From UBA668 sp043721915 (GTDB lineage Bacteria; Actinomycetota; Acidimicrobiia; Acidimicrobiales; Ilumatobacteraceae), in the NCBI GenBank assembly GCA_043721915.1, contig JAYSPV010000108.1, positions 1 through 42,745 of the forward strand: a stretch of DNA of 42,745 bases. Direction: 5' to 3'. Positions 15,535 through 23,541 of this stretch are shown piece by piece; position 1 is the first letter of the stretch; each line of letters starts with the position of its first letter. The notes beneath the pieces are model-generated. The model did not search any database and was not told where the DNA came from. It was given only the letters and a program-made list of their open reading frames with translations. Both the position numbers and the translations under genes were made by a program.

Positions 15535-16221
15535 CTAGTCCTCGCTACGCCACGTGGCGGGATCGATGCCCAGCTGCTGGTAGCGCTTGACGATCCACAC
15601 CGGCACTTCCATCGGCGCGCCTGATCTGATGCCGGCCACCTGCTCGCCGTCCTCGGCCCAGATGTGGCAGGTGTTGAGGTTCATCGCCATCGCTCGCATG
15701 CGCGCCTCGGGCGTCGAGAAGTCGCTGCTGCGCACGCCGCCTTCCCCGCCCTGGGCGCGGGCGGCCAGGATCCGGAACGACCACATCGACTGGATGGCCA
15801 CTGGCGCCATCGCCTGCAGCAACGCGGTCGTATGCGTGCACCCGCGCGGTCCACCGAACAGCTCGCGCACCTTGTGCGTGAAGCCGCGAGCGATCGGCAG
15901 ACCGATCAGGCCCTGGTAGTGATCCTCGATCTTCGGGCAGCTCGCGTGAGGGTGCACCTCCAGCGCGGCGTTGGCCCACACGATCTCGAGCGACGGGACG
16001 GCGATGTGGAGATCGACGATCATGTGGTGCACGGTCAGCGGCTCGGGGTCGGTGGGCACGTAGAGCCCCGGCGGCTTCTGGTCGCGCACGGCGCCGCGCA
16101 GCACCAGCGTGTGGTCGTCCTTGCGATAGGCGCGCACCACGTAGGCCCGCTCATGGATCAGATCCGATGTGCCGTCGAGGCCTTCCGGGTGGGGGACGAT
16201 GTCGTCGAAGAACTCGTGCAT
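15535..16221 (-). CDS. DUF2889 family protein
   Basis: 228 aa. DUF2889 pattern: HERAYVVRAYRKDDHTLVLRGAVRDQKP, a central HHMIVDLHI, CPKIEDHYQGLIGLPIARGFTHKVRELFGGPRGCTHTTALLQAM. The conserved His and Cys residues suggest metal or ligand binding, but no function is known. The ATG at 16221 follows a TACGCT by 10 nt, implying at most a very short leader. It stands between heliorhodopsin and the suf operon, read in the same direction as both but separated from suf by a strong hairpin. Confidence 0.85.
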   Translation of the reverse strand: MHEFFDDIVPHPEGLDGTSDLIHERAYVVRAYRKDDHTLVLRGAVRDQKPPGLYVPTDPEPLTVHHMIVDLHIAVPSLEIVWANAALEVHPHASCPKIEDHYQGLIGLPIARGFTHKVRELFGGPRGCTHTTALLQAMAPVAIQSMWSFRILAARAQGGEGGVRSSDFSTPEARMRAMAMNLNTCHIWAEDGEQVAGIRSGAPMEVPVWIVKRYQQLGIDPATWRSED

Positions 16222-16275
16222 ACGAGGGCCGAGCGTACGCAACGCCGCTTCCGCGACCCCTACCCGAGGCACTCG

Positions 16276-16334
16276 CCTGCCAAGTTGGCGTTCAGGTGCG
16301 GTAGTACCGCACCTCACCGCCAACTTGATGCAGG
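16276..16334 (-). terminator. Long hairpin at the end of the suf operon
   Basis: Nested perfect arms CAAGTTGGCG / CGCCAACTTG (16281-16290, 16318-16327) and AGGTGCGGTA / TACCGCACCT (16294-16303, 16305-16314), extended outward by CCTGC / GCAGG. It lies 22 nt beyond the stop of the nucleoside hydrolase gene, so it is most likely the operon terminator; a small mobile palindrome is the alternative. Confidence 0.7.
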
Positions 16335-16355
16335 GACCGTCGCTGGAGCGGCGGC

Positions 16356-17324
16356 TCAGCGAGCGAGGCGTTCGAGTTCGAGCGCGACGACCGCGTCGAC
16401 ATCGACCTCGGTGAGGATCGTGACCGGGCGACGATCGGTCCATGGGCCGGGCTGCCGCTCGCGACGGACCTGCGGCCAGGTCTTGCCGCGGCCGACGCCG
16501 TGCCCGGTGTCGACCCGCATCGGGTATTGTCGCGTGCCGTAGAGGTGCGGAGCGATCAGGTACGTGATGCAGGTGCTGTCGTGCACGTGGATGCCGTCGA
16601 GCCCGCCGGCCATCATGTGGAAGTCGCGGTAGAACGGCAGAATCGCAGCGGCCAAGCGTGCCCGGGGGTTGTCGACGGCGCCGATGGCAGCGATCTGCTC
16701 GCTGGTCATCACCGTCTCCTCGGTGACGTCGAGGCCGCACATCACGATCGGGCAGTCGGCCCCGAACACGAGATCGGCTGCCTCGGGGTCGTTCATGATG
16801 TTGGCCTCAGCGGCGGGGGACGAGTTGCCGGGCACGAACGCGTTGCCGCCCATGATCACCATGCCGGCCAGGTGCTGGGGCAGCTCGGGGCACAGCAGCA
16901 GCGCAAGGGCGATGTTGGTGAGCGGGCCGATCGGCACCAGCGTGATCTCGCCGGGGGCGGCGAGCACCTGCTCGATGATGAAGTGAGCGGCATCGAGCGC
17001 CACCGGGCCGCGCGTTGGCTCGGGCACCGACACATCGGCGAGGCCGTTCTCCCCGTGGACGTAGTGGGTGGGGCCGCGGTAGGGCTGGGCCAGCGGGCGG
17101 CCGGCGCCCTGGGCTACCGGGATGTCGCTGCGGCCGGCAACCTCGAGGATGTGCAGCGCGTTGGTGGTGCACGTCTCCACGTGGGCGTTGCCGAACACCG
17201 TGGTGAGACCGATCACCTCGAGCTCGGGTGACGCGAGGGCGTACAAGATGGCCATCGCATCGTCGATGCCCGGGTCGGTGTCGATGATGATCTTGCGTGT
17301 CGCCACGCCGGGGTCGGTGGTCAT
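16356..17324 (-). CDS. Inosine/uridine-preferring nucleoside hydrolase
   Basis: 322 aa. Cleaves the N-glycosidic bond of nucleosides to base and ribose. Evidence: N-terminal calcium-binding motif KIIIDTDPGIDDAMAI (DTDPGxDD), TTVFGNAHVETCTTNALHIL, LVPIGPLTNIALAL, VIMGGNAFVPGNSSPAAEANIMNDPEAA and the C-terminal HDSTCITYLIAP. Its ATG overlaps the sufU stop by ATGA, so it is the last, translationally coupled gene of the suf operon; a link between nucleoside salvage and Fe-S assembly is not established. Confidence 0.94.
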   Translation of the reverse strand: MTTDPGVATRKIIIDTDPGIDDAMAILYALASPELEVIGLTTVFGNAHVETCTTNALHILEVAGRSDIPVAQGAGRPLAQPYRGPTHYVHGENGLADVSVPEPTRGPVALDAAHFIIEQVLAAPGEITLVPIGPLTNIALALLLCPELPQHLAGMVIMGGNAFVPGNSSPAAEANIMNDPEAADLVFGADCPIVMCGLDVTEETVMTSEQIAAIGAVDNPRARLAAAILPFYRDFHMMAGGLDGIHVHDSTCITYLIAPHLYGTRQYPMRVDTGHGVGRGKTWPQVRRERQPGPWTDRRPVTILTEVDVDAVVALELERLAR

Positions 17325-17767
17325 GCCTGCGAGAGCGCGTCGAGCAGTGTGTTCCACGACAACGTCGCGCACTTGATGCGGACCGGGAACTTGACGACGC
17401 CCTGCAGCGCTTCGAGATCGCCCAGCTTGACGTTCGGGTCGGGCTCGATCGGGTCACCGTTCTCGTCGGGGATGCTCATCATCCCCTTGAACCGCCGTAC
17501 CAACGCCCGCACCTCGGCCACGGGCTTGCCCTTGATCGCCTGGCTCATCATGCTCGCGGAGCTCTGCGAGATGCTGCAGCCCTGGCCACCGACCTTCACG
17601 TCGGTGACGATGCCGCCTTCGACCTGCAGGTAGACGTCGATCTCGTCGCCGCACAGCGGGTTGTGGCCCACGGCATGCTGGGCGGGCGGGGGCAGCTCAC
17701 CGCGGTTGCGCGGGTTGCGATGATGATCGAGGATGATCTCGCGGTACAGGTCTTCCAAGCCGGGCAT
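17321..17767 (-). CDS. sufU: SufU, sulfur-transfer partner of SufS
   Basis: 148 aa. IscU-like fold with the zinc ligands of SufU: C39 and D41 (NPLCGDE), C64 (GGQGCSISQSSAS) and C133 (RIKCATLSW). The insertion between C64 and C133 (KGMMSIPDENGDPIEPDPNVKLGDLEAL) and the zinc-ligand Asp separate it from true scaffold IscU. It accepts persulfide sulfur from SufS. It starts 11 nt after the sufS stop. Confidence 0.95.
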   Translation of the reverse strand: MPGLEDLYREIILDHHRNPRNRGELPPPAQHAVGHNPLCGDEIDVYLQVEGGIVTDVKVGGQGCSISQSSASMMSQAIKGKPVAEVRALVRRFKGMMSIPDENGDPIEPDPNVKLGDLEALQGVVKFPVRIKCATLSWNTLLDALSQA

Positions 17768-17778
17768 GGGTGCGCCTC

Positions 17779-19020
17779 CTAGAACGCGAAGATATCGCTG
17801 GCGCTGTCGAGCGCATCGGCCAACGTATCGACATCATCGGTGTCGTTGTACAGGTAGAAGCTGGCGCGCGCCGTCGCGTTCACGCCGAGCAGGCGCATCA
17901 GCGGCTTCGCGCAGTGGTGGCCGGCGCGCACGCACACGTTGCGCTGATCGAGCACTTGGCTCAGATCGTGCGGGTGGATATCGCGGAAGGCGAAGCTGAA
18001 CGTGGCCCCGCGCACCTCGAGGTTGCAGGGGCCGTGCAGCGTGATGTCGTCGCCGAAGCGCTCGGTGAGCGTCCGCAGTGCATAGCCCGCGACGTCCATC
18101 TCGTGCTGGCGGATGTTGGCCATGCCCAGCCCGGTGAGGAAGTCGACGGCGGCGCCGAGCCCGACCGCCTCGGTGATCGGGGGAGTGCCGGCCTCGAACT
18201 TCGCAGGCAGCTCGGCCGTCGTGAACCCGTCGAGGCGGACGTCGGCGATCATGTTGCCGCCACCGAGGAACGGCGGCATCGCGTCGAGCAGATCTTCGCG
18301 ACCCCACAGCACGCCGATGCCCGAAGGCCCGCACAGCTTGTGGCTGCTGAACGCGAGGAAGTCGGCGCCCCACGCCTGCACGTCGGTGACGTTGTGCGGT
18401 ACGTACTGGCAGCCGTCGACGATCGCCAGCGCGCCCGCCGCGTGCGCCATCGTGCACAGCTGCTGCACGGGCGTGATCGTGCCGAGCACGTTGCTCATCG
18501 CCGTAAAGCTGAACACCTTCGCACCGTCGAGCAGCTGCGCCAGATCGGTGAGATCCAGCTGACCGTCGGCGGTGATCGGCACCCAGCGCAGGACGATGCC
18601 CTTCTCCTGCACCAGCATGTGCCAGGGCACGATATTGGCGTGGTGCTCCATGTGGGTGAGCACGACCACGTCGCCGGAGTGGAGGTTGGCCCGGCCCCAC
18701 GCGTGGACGAGCAGGTTCAGCGACTCGGTGGCGTTCTTGGTGAAGATGATCTCGTGGGCGCGGCGGGCGTTGATGAACCGCTGCACCTTCGTACGGGCGC
18801 CTTCGAAGGCATCGGTGGCCTCGGCCGCGAGCGCGTAGGCGCTGCGGTTGATAGGGGCGTACGAATGCTCCATGAAATGGCTCATCGCATCGATGACGGA
18901 CTGCGGCTTCTGGGAGGTGTTGGCCGAATCGAGGTACACCAACGGCGCGCCGTTCATCTCGCGCTGCAGCAGTGGGAACTGTGCCTTGATGGCGGCGACG
19001 TCGAGCGGGTGCACGGTCAT
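17779..19020 (-). CDS. sufS: SufS, group II cysteine desulfurase
   Basis: 413 aa PLP enzyme that removes sulfur from cysteine for Fe-S cluster assembly. Visible: N-terminal YLDSANTSQKPQSVIDAM, H126 stacking on PLP (THMEHHANIVPW), D202 (VDGCQYVPH), PLP lysine K228 in SSHKLCGPSG, and the persulfide cysteine C370 in VRAGHHCAKPLM on a short loop, as in group II enzymes. A Cys (C204) replaces the usual Ala in the VDGAQ motif. ATG overlaps the sufC stop by ATGA. Confidence 0.96.
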   Translation of the reverse strand: MTVHPLDVAAIKAQFPLLQREMNGAPLVYLDSANTSQKPQSVIDAMSHFMEHSYAPINRSAYALAAEATDAFEGARTKVQRFINARRAHEIIFTKNATESLNLLVHAWGRANLHSGDVVVLTHMEHHANIVPWHMLVQEKGIVLRWVPITADGQLDLTDLAQLLDGAKVFSFTAMSNVLGTITPVQQLCTMAHAAGALAIVDGCQYVPHNVTDVQAWGADFLAFSSHKLCGPSGIGVLWGREDLLDAMPPFLGGGNMIADVRLDGFTTAELPAKFEAGTPPITEAVGLGAAVDFLTGLGMANIRQHEMDVAGYALRTLTERFGDDITLHGPCNLEVRGATFSFAFRDIHPHDLSQVLDQRNVCVRAGHHCAKPLMRLLGVNATARASFYLYNDTDDVDTLADALDSASDIFAF

Positions 19021-19772
19021 CGGAATGCCTCGTACCCGTCCTTCTCGAGCTGCGCGGCCAGCTCCATGCCGCCGCTGGCCACGATGCGGCCCTCCACCAT
19101 GATGTGCACGTGGTCGGGGGCGACCTCGTCGAGCAGACGCTGGTAGTGGGTGATCAGCACGACTCCCATTTTGGGCCGATCGACACGGATCTCGCGAATC
19201 CCCTTGGCGACGATGCGCAGTGCATCGATGTCGAGGCCGCTGTCGGTCTCGTCGAGGATCGCGATCTCGGGCTCGAGGATCGCCATCTGCATGATCTCGT
19301 TGCGCTTCTTCTCGCCACCGCTGAAACCTTCGTTGAGGTAACGATCGACGAACGAGCTGTCCATGCCGAGGCGCTTCATCCAGTCCATGGTGGCGAGGCG
19401 AAGTTCGAGCACGCTGAGATCGAGGCCCTTGCGGGCGGAGAGCGCCTGGCGCAGGAACTGGATCACCGACACGCCAGGGATCTCCTGCGGATACTGGAAC
19501 GCGAGGAACATGCCTGCTTTGGCGCGCACGTCGGTGGGCCACTCGGTGACGTCGTCGCCCTGGAAGAAGATGCGGCCCTGCGTGATCTCGTACTCGGGGG
19601 AGGCCAGCAGCGCGCTGGCGAGTGTGCTCTTGCCCGAGCCGTTGGGCCCCATGATCGCGTGCACCTCGCCCTCGGCGACCGTGAGCGACAGGCCACGGAG
19701 GATGTCGGTAGCGTCGCCCTCGTCGGTGACGGGGCGGGCGTGCAGGTCGTCGATCCGGAAGAGCTCGTTCAC
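19017..19772 (-). CDS. sufC: SufC, Fe-S cluster assembly ATPase (copy 2)
   Basis: About 251 aa. Walker A GPNGSGKST, the Q-loop stretch AFQYPQEIPGV, signature YLNEGFSGGEKKRNE, Walker B IAILDETDSGLDID and H-loop ITHYQRLL are all of canonical SufC type; it looks more typical than copy 1. First gene of the operon sufC-sufS-sufU-nucleoside hydrolase; no sufB or sufD is adjacent. The GTG at 19772 is preferred because TAGGAT ends exactly 7 nt before it; the ATG at 19781 overlaps that -10 element. Confidence 0.95.
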   Translation of the reverse strand: MNELFRIDDLHARPVTDEGDATDILRGLSLTVAEGEVHAIMGPNGSGKSTLASALLASPEYEITQGRIFFQGDDVTEWPTDVRAKAGMFLAFQYPQEIPGVSVIQFLRQALSARKGLDLSVLELRLATMDWMKRLGMDSSFVDRYLNEGFSGGEKKRNEIMQMAILEPEIAILDETDSGLDIDALRIVAKGIREIRVDRPKMGVVLITHYQRLLDEVAPDHVHIMVEGRIVASGGMELAAQLEKDGYEAFR

Positions 19773-19785
19773 GGGCCCCATCCTA
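19773..19785 (-). promoter_or_regulatory. -10 TAGGAT, 7 nt before sufC GTG
   Basis: TAGGAT at 19785-19780, GGGGCCC, GTG 19772; leaderless arrangement. The -35 position falls inside the palindrome at 19801-19822. Confidence 0.6.
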
Positions 19786-19800
19786 ATCGGGCTCGGCTAT

Positions 19801-19822
19801 TTCCACTATCGCCATAGTAGAA
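19801..19822. promoter_or_regulatory. 22-bp palindrome over the suf promoter
   Basis: TTCCACTATC GCCATAGTAGAA: arms of 9 bp with one mismatch around a 4-bp centre (inner ACTAT-N4-ATAGT perfect). It covers the -35 position of the sufC copy 2 promoter, so it is probably an operator for a repressor of the SUF operon, for example a SufR- or IscR-type Fe-S regulator. The regulator gene is not in the window. Confidence 0.6.
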
Positions 19823-19860
19823 ACCCTGCTGACCTGGCTCGACGTGGGTGCGTGAATCGA

Positions 19861-21246
19861 TCACAGCGGCTCGTACACGGCAAGATCGTCGAGAATCGTC
19901 GTGATCTGCTCGAGGCTGGTGCGTGGGTGCACCACGCAGATGCGCAGGCACGGCTGGTCCTTCCACGAGGTGGGCACGACCAGGAAGCGACCCTCGGCGG
20001 CACGCCGTTTGCTCCACTGCGAGTACTGCTCGCCGGTCCACCCGACCCGGGTGAACAGCACCACCGAGAGCTCGGGGGGCAACAGCAGCTGGAACTCGGG
20101 GCGATCGTCGACTGCGGCGGCGAAGCCGTGCGCAGTGCGAATCGCGCTGTCGACCGCATCGGAGTAGGCCAGCGTGCCGTACGTCGCGAGACCGAACCAC
20201 AGCGGCAGCCCGCGGGCGCGGCGCGACAGGTGGTAGGCGTAGTCGCTCGGGTTCCAATCGCCGCGGTCGACCGCGTCGAGGTACGCACCGTGCTGGGCAT
20301 GGGTGGCTGCAGCGGGCGCGGGATCGCGATAGATGAGCGCGGCACTGTCGTACGGGGCGAACAGCCACTTGTGCGGGTCGACCCCGAAGCTGTCGGCGCG
20401 CGCGATGCCGTGGAACTTGTCACGGGCCAGCGTGCTGCACATCGCGGCGAGGCCGTACGCGCCATCGACGTGCATCCATAGGCCTCGCTGCGCGCACACG
20501 TCGGCGATCCCGTCGAGCTCGTCGACGACACCCGCGTTCGTGGTGCCGCCGGTGGCCACCACAGCGAACACGCCGTGCGCGGGGTCGAGTGCCTCGTGGG
20601 CGCTGATCGCTGCCTCCAGCGTGGCGCCGGTCATCCGGCCGCTGTCGTCGGTGTGCACCGCCAGCACATCGACGTCCATCACGCGGGCAGCGGCTCGCAC
20701 CGAGGCGTGCACCTCCTCGGTGACAGCAACCGTGTACCGCGCCGGCCTGCTGCCGCGGCGCTGGGTGAACACCTCGCGGGCAGTCACCAACGCGCTGAGG
20801 TTCGCCGCCGAGCCGCCGGAGACGAACACGCCGCCGGCGCCCTCGGGGAACCCGGCGAGATCGGCCAGCCAACGCAGGGCCTGGTTCTCCGCTGCGATCG
20901 CTCCGGCGCCGGCCTCCCAATTGCCGCCGAAGATCGACGACGCGCTCACGACGAGATCGAACATCGTCGACGCCACCGACGGAGCGGTGGGCACGTACGC
21001 GAGGTTCATCGGGTCGTCCATCGGGCGGCACGCCGGCAGCAGCACCTCGCGGAACAGCCGTAGAGCCTCGAGGCCACCGACCCCGCCGGGAGTGAGCGCG
21101 TGCTCCAACTCTGCGGCGAGCTCACTGGCAGGGTGGGCGCCCCATTGGGTGTCTTTGGGTAGCTGCAACCGTTCGATTGCATACCCGATCACTGAATGGG
21201 CGAAGACGTCCGTCTCGTCATCCCAGCTGTGCATCGACGGGGCCAT
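19861..21246 (-). CDS. PLP-dependent group II decarboxylase
   Basis: 461 aa. Resembles aromatic-L-amino-acid/diaminobutyrate decarboxylases: FGGNWEAGAGAIAAENQALRWLADLAGFPEGAGGVFVSGGSAANLSAL near the N-terminus, HASVRAAARVMDVD, THVDGAYG-type WMHVDGAYGLAA with the PLP Asp, and the Schiff-base Lys in DSFGVDPHKWLFAPYD. The substrate cannot be assigned from sequence. The ATG at 21246 has GGGAGG about 9 nt upstream. Transcribed towards the suf operon operator region; its stop is 39 nt from the palindrome. Confidence 0.9.
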   Translation of the reverse strand: MAPSMHSWDDETDVFAHSVIGYAIERLQLPKDTQWGAHPASELAAELEHALTPGGVGGLEALRLFREVLLPACRPMDDPMNLAYVPTAPSVASTMFDLVVSASSIFGGNWEAGAGAIAAENQALRWLADLAGFPEGAGGVFVSGGSAANLSALVTAREVFTQRRGSRPARYTVAVTEEVHASVRAAARVMDVDVLAVHTDDSGRMTGATLEAAISAHEALDPAHGVFAVVATGGTTNAGVVDELDGIADVCAQRGLWMHVDGAYGLAAMCSTLARDKFHGIARADSFGVDPHKWLFAPYDSAALIYRDPAPAAATHAQHGAYLDAVDRGDWNPSDYAYHLSRRARGLPLWFGLATYGTLAYSDAVDSAIRTAHGFAAAVDDRPEFQLLLPPELSVVLFTRVGWTGEQYSQWSKRRAAEGRFLVVPTSWKDQPCLRICVVHPRTSLEQITTILDDLAVYEPL

Positions 21247-21287
21247 TCGGGCATGCCTCCCAGGGCAGTTCGTTCGGTCCCGAAATA

Positions 21288-22253
21288 CTATGCGGTGGCG
21301 GCCACATCGCTTGCCGGCGTTGCCCTGAGTGCTTTCCAGATCGCCGGGTACGAGCGGTACTCGAGCGTCTCATCGATGTAGCCGGCCTGCTGCAGCGCGC
21401 AGTGCAGGGCAGGAAGGTTGCGGAACGGCACGCCGCTGTCGACGTGATGGGCGAGGTGCAGCCCGATTCGGTACGGCACCACCATGAAGCGTGCGACCGG
21501 CAACTGACGCACTGTGTGGGTGGTCTCGCGTCGGTCGGATGAGGCCTTCATACCGCCGTGCTCCGCGACCGAACGCAGCCGGTTGATCACCCGCCAGGCA
21601 GTGAGATACGGCGCGAGCCAGAAGCACGGATACAGCCACCAGAACCCGCTGAGGATCGACGCCGCGATCAACACCAGTTGCGTCGCGATGATCTTCCAGA
21701 ACGTACGGCGCGGCCGTGCGTCGGTGCTGCGTGCGCCGGCCAGGAACTGGGCCAACAGCTTGATGCCGGTGCGGCCCGTGGCGTCGCGCACCAACTTGCG
21801 CCGGAAGCTGGCTGGCCCGATCGGGTAGCCGACGTACAGCGCGATGTCGGGCTCGTCGGGTCCGAACTCCTGGCGATGGTGCGCCGCGTGCACTCGGCGG
21901 TAGCCGTCGACGTTCGTGAGCGAGGGATAACCGAGCAGCCAGCGGCCGACGAAGTCGTTGATGCGCTTGTTGCGAAACAGCAGCCGGTGGGCAGCCTCGT
22001 GCATCAACGAGAGGTACTGGGCGAACGTGCGGCCCATCAGCAGGAACGTGGCGGGCCACACCCACGGCCCGAGCGCCACCGTGGCCCACAGCACTGTCCC
22101 GGTCTGTACGTACAAGAACAGCACCGAGCAGGCGTTGCGCCACGACGGGATGCGGCGCAGGTGCTCGCGGAACGCAGGCTGCGGCCGGCCGTCGGGCCGG
22201 ATCAGATCGGTCTCGTGGCAGACCGGCAACACAGCAGGCACCATCCCCGACAT
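21288..22253 (-). CDS. Membrane fatty acid desaturase family protein
   Basis: 321 aa. Three His boxes in order: HEAAH (residues about 84-88), HAAHH (about 122-126) and HLAHH in the last third, which bind the di-iron centre. Hydrophobic spans flank them (LFLYVQTGTVLWATVALG, IIATQLVLIAASILSGFWWLYP). Such enzymes desaturate or hydroxylate fatty acids or carotenoid-like lipids; the exact substrate is unknown. ATG at 22253 is preceded by TACGCT at 7 nt. A 255-nt gap with no recognised gene follows upstream (22254-22508). Confidence 0.9.
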   Translation of the reverse strand: MSGMVPAVLPVCHETDLIRPDGRPQPAFREHLRRIPSWRNACSVLFLYVQTGTVLWATVALGPWVWPATFLLMGRTFAQYLSLMHEAAHRLLFRNKRINDFVGRWLLGYPSLTNVDGYRRVHAAHHRQEFGPDEPDIALYVGYPIGPASFRRKLVRDATGRTGIKLLAQFLAGARSTDARPRRTFWKIIATQLVLIAASILSGFWWLYPCFWLAPYLTAWRVINRLRSVAEHGGMKASSDRRETTHTVRQLPVARFMVVPYRIGLHLAHHVDSGVPFRNLPALHCALQQAGYIDETLEYRSYPAIWKALRATPASDVAATA

Positions 22254-22266
22254 GCCTGTGAGCGTA
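22254..22266 (-). promoter_or_regulatory. -10 TACGCT, 7 nt before desaturase ATG
   Basis: TACGCT at 22266-22261, CACAGGC, ATG 22253; leaderless arrangement. Confidence 0.55.
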
Positions 22267-22508
22267 CCCCGCCGGCACCAGATGCCTCGGCCTCGAGGCC
22301 CGCGCGGGGAACGACTGCCACCCCTGTGTGGCGCCGAGCATGCGGTCTAGGAGACTCGCCAACCCGCCTTGCAGACCGACCGATGCGCACACTTTGGCAC
22401 GACCTGCCACCCATGGGCGGCACATGGCTACCGATCTGGCCGGTTGGCCGGCCCTTGGGTGCAGAACCGTGCCACGAATGCAACACGCGCCCGCGGCAGC
22501 AACCGAAA

Positions 22509-22898
22509 TCAGCGACCGAGGAGGTCTTCCTTCCACGCGCGGAAGCGGTGATGCACGGTGCCGCTCGGCCCGGCGCCCTCGCCGTTCACGTCGTCAGCCT
22601 CAGGACGTAGCCGGTACGCGTGCTGCACGGACAGGTCGTCGACGGCTACTGCGAGGTACCGGGCGTCGCCGACGGCAGGGCCCGCGCGCCAGAGCAGCCA
22701 GCGGCCGATCCGGCGCTTGTACTCGGCGATCGGCCGGCTGTCGAGATCGTCACCCAGTGCCAGCAGTTCGGCCGGTGCCTGCAGCCATGCCGTGGCGACG
22801 ATGTTGCGATCGCGGGTGGGGGTGTCGGGGAGATCCGCAGTGTCGATCGGGGTGTGGTCGGCAGGCCGTTCGTCGTAGCGCAGCGGCTCACCAACCAC
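22509..22898 (-). CDS. Hypothetical protein downstream of the MBL hydrolase
   Basis: 129 aa, not recognised. Mixed composition with a Trp/Arg-rich centre (YKRRIGRWLLWRAGPAVGDARYLAVAVDD) and the C-terminal HHRFRAWKEDLLGR. No signal peptide or membrane span. Its GTG start lies 11 nt inside the end of the MBL gene, so the two are translationally coupled and probably act together or at least are coexpressed. Confidence 0.7.
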   Translation of the reverse strand: MVGEPLRYDERPADHTPIDTADLPDTPTRDRNIVATAWLQAPAELLALGDDLDSRPIAEYKRRIGRWLLWRAGPAVGDARYLAVAVDDLSVQHAYRLRPEADDVNGEGAGPSGTVHHRFRAWKEDLLGR

Positions 22899-23502
22899 GT
22901 TCGACCCATTCGCGCAGGTGCGGTCGCTCGGCGCCGATCGTGCTGCTGACGCCGTGGCCGGGCATGAGAATCGTGTGCGCAGGAAGCGTGAACAGCTTGT
23001 TGTCGATGGAGTCGATGATGGTGGCGAAATCGCCGCCCTCGAACGTGGTGTTGCCGGGGCCCCCTGGGAAGAGTGTGTCGCCGGTGAACACCAGTGGCGC
23101 GCCCTCCACCAGGAAGCTCACCGAGCCGGGCGTGTGGCCCGGGTTGTGGATCGCGTGCAGGCGTAGCCGGCCGACTTCGATCACCTCTGCGTCGTCGATG
23201 AACACGTCGTAGCCGACGTCCTCCAGCATCGGTGCGTCGGCGGCGGTGACAGCAACCTCGTAGCCCGCTTCGCGCATAGCCGGCACGGCCTGGATGTGAT
23301 CCCAGTGGCCGTGCGTCTCCAGCACCCGGCGCACGCCCAGTCGCTGGCACAGTTCGAGCAGTTGCTCGTGCTCGTTGGCTGCATCGATCAAGGTCGCCTC
23401 GCCCGTCTCGCGGCAGCGCAGTACGAACACGTTGTTCGCGTACGGCCCCACGACGACGCGATGGATCTCCAAACGACTATCGGCCCAGTGCAAGGTGGTC
23501 AT
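22888..23502 (-). CDS. MBL-fold metallohydrolase (glyoxalase II-like)
   Basis: 204 aa. Metallo-beta-lactamase fold with the metal motif THGHWDHI, the second His in IHNPGHTPGSVSFLV, the Asp of FTGDTLFPGGPGNTTF and the last His in MPGHGVSSTIG. This arrangement is that of hydroxyacylglutathione-hydrolase-like thioesterases; the substrate is unknown. ATG 23502 is chosen over GTG 23511 because TAACGT lies 7 nt before it, and this spacing is preserved in the duplicated remnant at 25597-25612. Its first ~65 nt belong to the tandemly duplicated segment. Confidence 0.92.
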   Translation of the reverse strand: MTTLHWADSRLEIHRVVVGPYANNVFVLRCRETGEATLIDAANEHEQLLELCQRLGVRRVLETHGHWDHIQAVPAMREAGYEVAVTAADAPMLEDVGYDVFIDDAEVIEVGRLRLHAIHNPGHTPGSVSFLVEGAPLVFTGDTLFPGGPGNTTFEGGDFATIIDSIDNKLFTLPAHTILMPGHGVSSTIGAERPHLREWVERGW

Positions 23503-23515
23503 GTCGGTCACGTTA
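23503..23515 (-). promoter_or_regulatory. -10 TAACGT, 7 nt before MBL ATG
   Basis: TAACGT at 23515-23510, GACCGAC, ATG 23502. The element and its spacing are conserved in the duplicate at 25612-25600. Confidence 0.65.
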
Positions 23516-23541
23516 CCGATGCTGGCGTGAGCGGTGCTGCC

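Noticed and set aside
17770..19146. Long open frame on the + strand (458 codons) opposite sufS and the end of sufC
   Set aside because: Its product is His/Arg/Glu-rich without family motifs and it is the antisense shadow of high-GC coding sequence; sufS, sufU and sufC on the other strand are certain.
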